Source: Candidatus Latescibacterota bacterium
Lineage (GTDB): Bacteria > Latescibacterota > UBA2968 > UBA8231
Reading direction: 5' to 3'
NCBI GenBank assembly: GCA_022827165.1
Contig: JAJDTN010000239.1
Coordinates: forward strand, 1 to 6,643
DNA: 6,643 nucleotides
Shown: piece by piece, positions 5,875 through 6,643 of the stretch
How positions within the stretch are numbered: position 1 is the first letter of the stretch
How the letters are laid out: every line of letters starts with the position of its first letter
Program-made: the position numbers and the translations under genes
The notes under the pieces: model-generated
The model's input: only the letters and a program-made list of their open reading frames with translations
Told to the model about the DNA's origin: nothing
The model's database searches: none

Positions 5875-5889
5875 AGGCTCAGCCGCCGG
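5863..5889. terminator. Bidirectional hairpin between convergent genes, possible terminator
   Basis: CGGCTGA (5868-5874), loop AGGC, TCAGCCG (5879-5885) form a perfect 7-bp stem. It is extended by CCGG (5863-5866) with CCGG (5886-5889) past a single bulged C. The stop codon of the plus-strand membrane protein and that of the minus-strand gene are the two arms. No T-run follows on either strand, so intrinsic termination would be of the U-poor type seen in some GC-rich bacteria. Its selection as part of the coding ends cannot be excluded. Confidence 0.45.
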
Positions 5890-6328
5890 TCCCCAGGCCT
5901 TCGGCGAAGACCACGAGGAGCGCCACCAGCAGCACCGCCCGCAAGGTCCAGCCGGCGGTGCGGACCCAGCTGGTGGCCACCAGCCGGTTGACCTTGCCCT
6001 CGTCGTAGCCCCCCGCCAGGGCCCGGTGGAGGGGCCGCTGCACCCTGAGGGTGGAGAGCCAGAGCACGCCGAGGACGACGGCGTTCAACAGCATCGGCGG
6101 CTCACCGACCACTTCCGGGGGATCCAGGGCCAGCCACACGCCGGTGATCAGCTCGAAGAGCATCACCGGCGTCACCACCAGGCTCGAGCGCCGCGCGTGC
6201 CCTCTCTCGTACTCCTGGAACCGCGTCATGCCCACCCGGTGCATGAGCGGGTAGTGGACGATCTGCACGAACCAGGCGATGGCGGTCATGTACACGGTCG
6301 CCGCCGCGTGCAGCATGAGCAGGATCAT
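5879..6328 (-). CDS. Four-helix integral membrane protein, uncharacterised
   Basis: A 149-residue hydrophobic protein with likely membrane helices at about 2-27, 48-68, 77-97 and 123-143, and no cleavable signal peptide. The first helix ends in WFVQIVHYPLM (19-29), followed by FQEYERGHARRSSLVV (37-52). The histidines H25, H30 and H44 near the membrane surface, and E59 in MLFELITGVW, are the sort of polar residues that might be functional. I recall similar small membrane proteins annotated as hypothetical in several bacterial phyla, but cannot name a family with confidence. Its ATG overlaps the stop of the upstream deacetylase-family gene (ATGA), indicating one transcript with coupled translation. 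It ends 4 bp from the convergent plus-strand gene. Confidence 0.8.
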   Translation of the reverse strand: MILLMLHAAATVYMTAIAWFVQIVHYPLMHRVGMTRFQEYERGHARRSSLVVTPVMLFELITGVWLALDPPEVVGEPPMLLNAVVLGVLWLSTLRVQRPLHRALAGGYDEGKVNRLVATSWVRTAGWTLRAVLLVALLVVFAEGLGTGG

Positions 6329-6643
6329 GCCGCTCCTCCGTAGACCCGGCGGGCCTCGCGATGGGCCACGGCGTGGAGGTCGGCCGTCTCCTCGGGGGAG
6401 GAGGCATAGCCGCCCGACATCACCAGAAGCAGGGCGGCCCCCGACGCCCGGGCGGCGCGCAGCACCGCGCGGTCCCTCCGGTGGAGGCCGCCGCGGCTGA
6501 GGGACAGGCGGCCGTAGCGGTCGCCGGCCACCGGGTCGACCCCGGCGAGGTAGACGATCAGGTCCGGCCGGCCGCCGCGGAGCACTTCCGGCAGGGCCGC
6601 CGTCAGGCGCTCGAGATAGTCGTCGTCGCCGGTGCCGTCGGGC
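6325..6643 (-). CDS. Histone deacetylase-family (AcuC/HDAC-like) amidohydrolase, N-terminal part beyond window
   Basis: Only the last 105 or so residues are present; the frame is open to the right edge. The fragment shows the C-terminal part of the arginase/deacetylase fold. GTGDDDYLERL precedes an amphipathic helix. PDLIVYLAGVDPVAGD contains the Asp that is the second zinc ligand in this superfamily. GRLSLSRGGLHRRD is the conserved segment after it, and LLLVMSGGYA holds the catalytic Tyr of the GGGY-type motif. Bacterial members deacetylate acetylated lysines, polyamines or acetoin-utilisation targets; the substrate here cannot be told. No internal ATG is needed as a start: the GTG at 6583-6585 only marks an internal codon, because the coding match continues upstream of it. 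The stop overlaps the start of the following membrane protein gene by ATGA. Confidence 0.88.
   Translation of the reverse strand, partial: PDGTGDDDYLERLTAALPEVLRGGRPDLIVYLAGVDPVAGDRYGRLSLSRGGLHRRDRAVLRAARASGAALLLVMSGGYASSPEETADLHAVAHREARRVYGGAA

Noticed and set aside
1..6643. CRISPR array, insertion sequence, prophage or rRNA/tRNA genes
   Set aside because: No regularly spaced repeats, transposase or integrase motifs, terminal inverted repeats or RNA gene sequences were seen on either strand.

Overview
This window is a GC-rich stretch (roughly 70% by eye) of a bacterial chromosome, densely packed with genes. Its core is a selenium-metabolism island. The selenophosphate synthetase gene (selD) carries an in-frame UGA exactly at the catalytic cysteine position, followed by a bacterial-type SECIS hairpin. 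The organism therefore very probably makes selenocysteine, and automated gene calling would truncate this gene. The phylum cannot be fixed from the sequence; a high-GC Gram-negative lineage with Sec machinery (for example Acidobacteriota or a deltaproteobacterial-type lineage) is a guess.

Layout. Positions 1-817 (minus, cut by the left edge) encode the periplasmic binding protein of an ABC transporter, of the PhnD-like branch associated with selenium oxyanion uptake. Just upstream of it on the same strand, 912-1967 is selD/senC, with Sec at residue 19. A 131-bp divergent intergenic region (1968-2098) holds a nested inverted repeat in the selD leader and a 15-bp tandem repeat. To its right, on the plus strand, lie an EgtB/SUMF1-type iron enzyme (2099-3415, senA) and a GT-B glycosyltransferase (3426-4415, senB), 10 bp apart. 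Together these match the selenoneine pathway: SelD/SenC makes selenophosphate, SenB uses it to make a selenosugar, and SenA couples the selenosugar to hercynine. The binding protein plausibly supplies selenium.

A well-formed sigma70-like promoter at the 3' end of senB starts a second plus-strand unit. It comprises an alpha/beta hydrolase (4463-5494) and a small three-helix membrane protein (5491-5874) joined by an ATGA overlap. Their link to selenium is unknown. This unit converges on a minus-strand pair: the 3' part of a histone-deacetylase-family gene (6325-6643, cut by the right edge) and a four-helix membrane protein (5879-6328), also joined by an ATGA overlap. The two convergent units are only 4 bp apart, and their stop codons lie in the two arms of one hairpin.

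The main points for a reader are the unannotatable-by-default Sec-containing SelD, its placement beside senA-senB and a selenium uptake gene, and the inference that selD expression depends on its own product. Genes needed to complete the picture (egtD for hercynine, selA/selB/selC, the transporter permease and ATPase) are not in the window.
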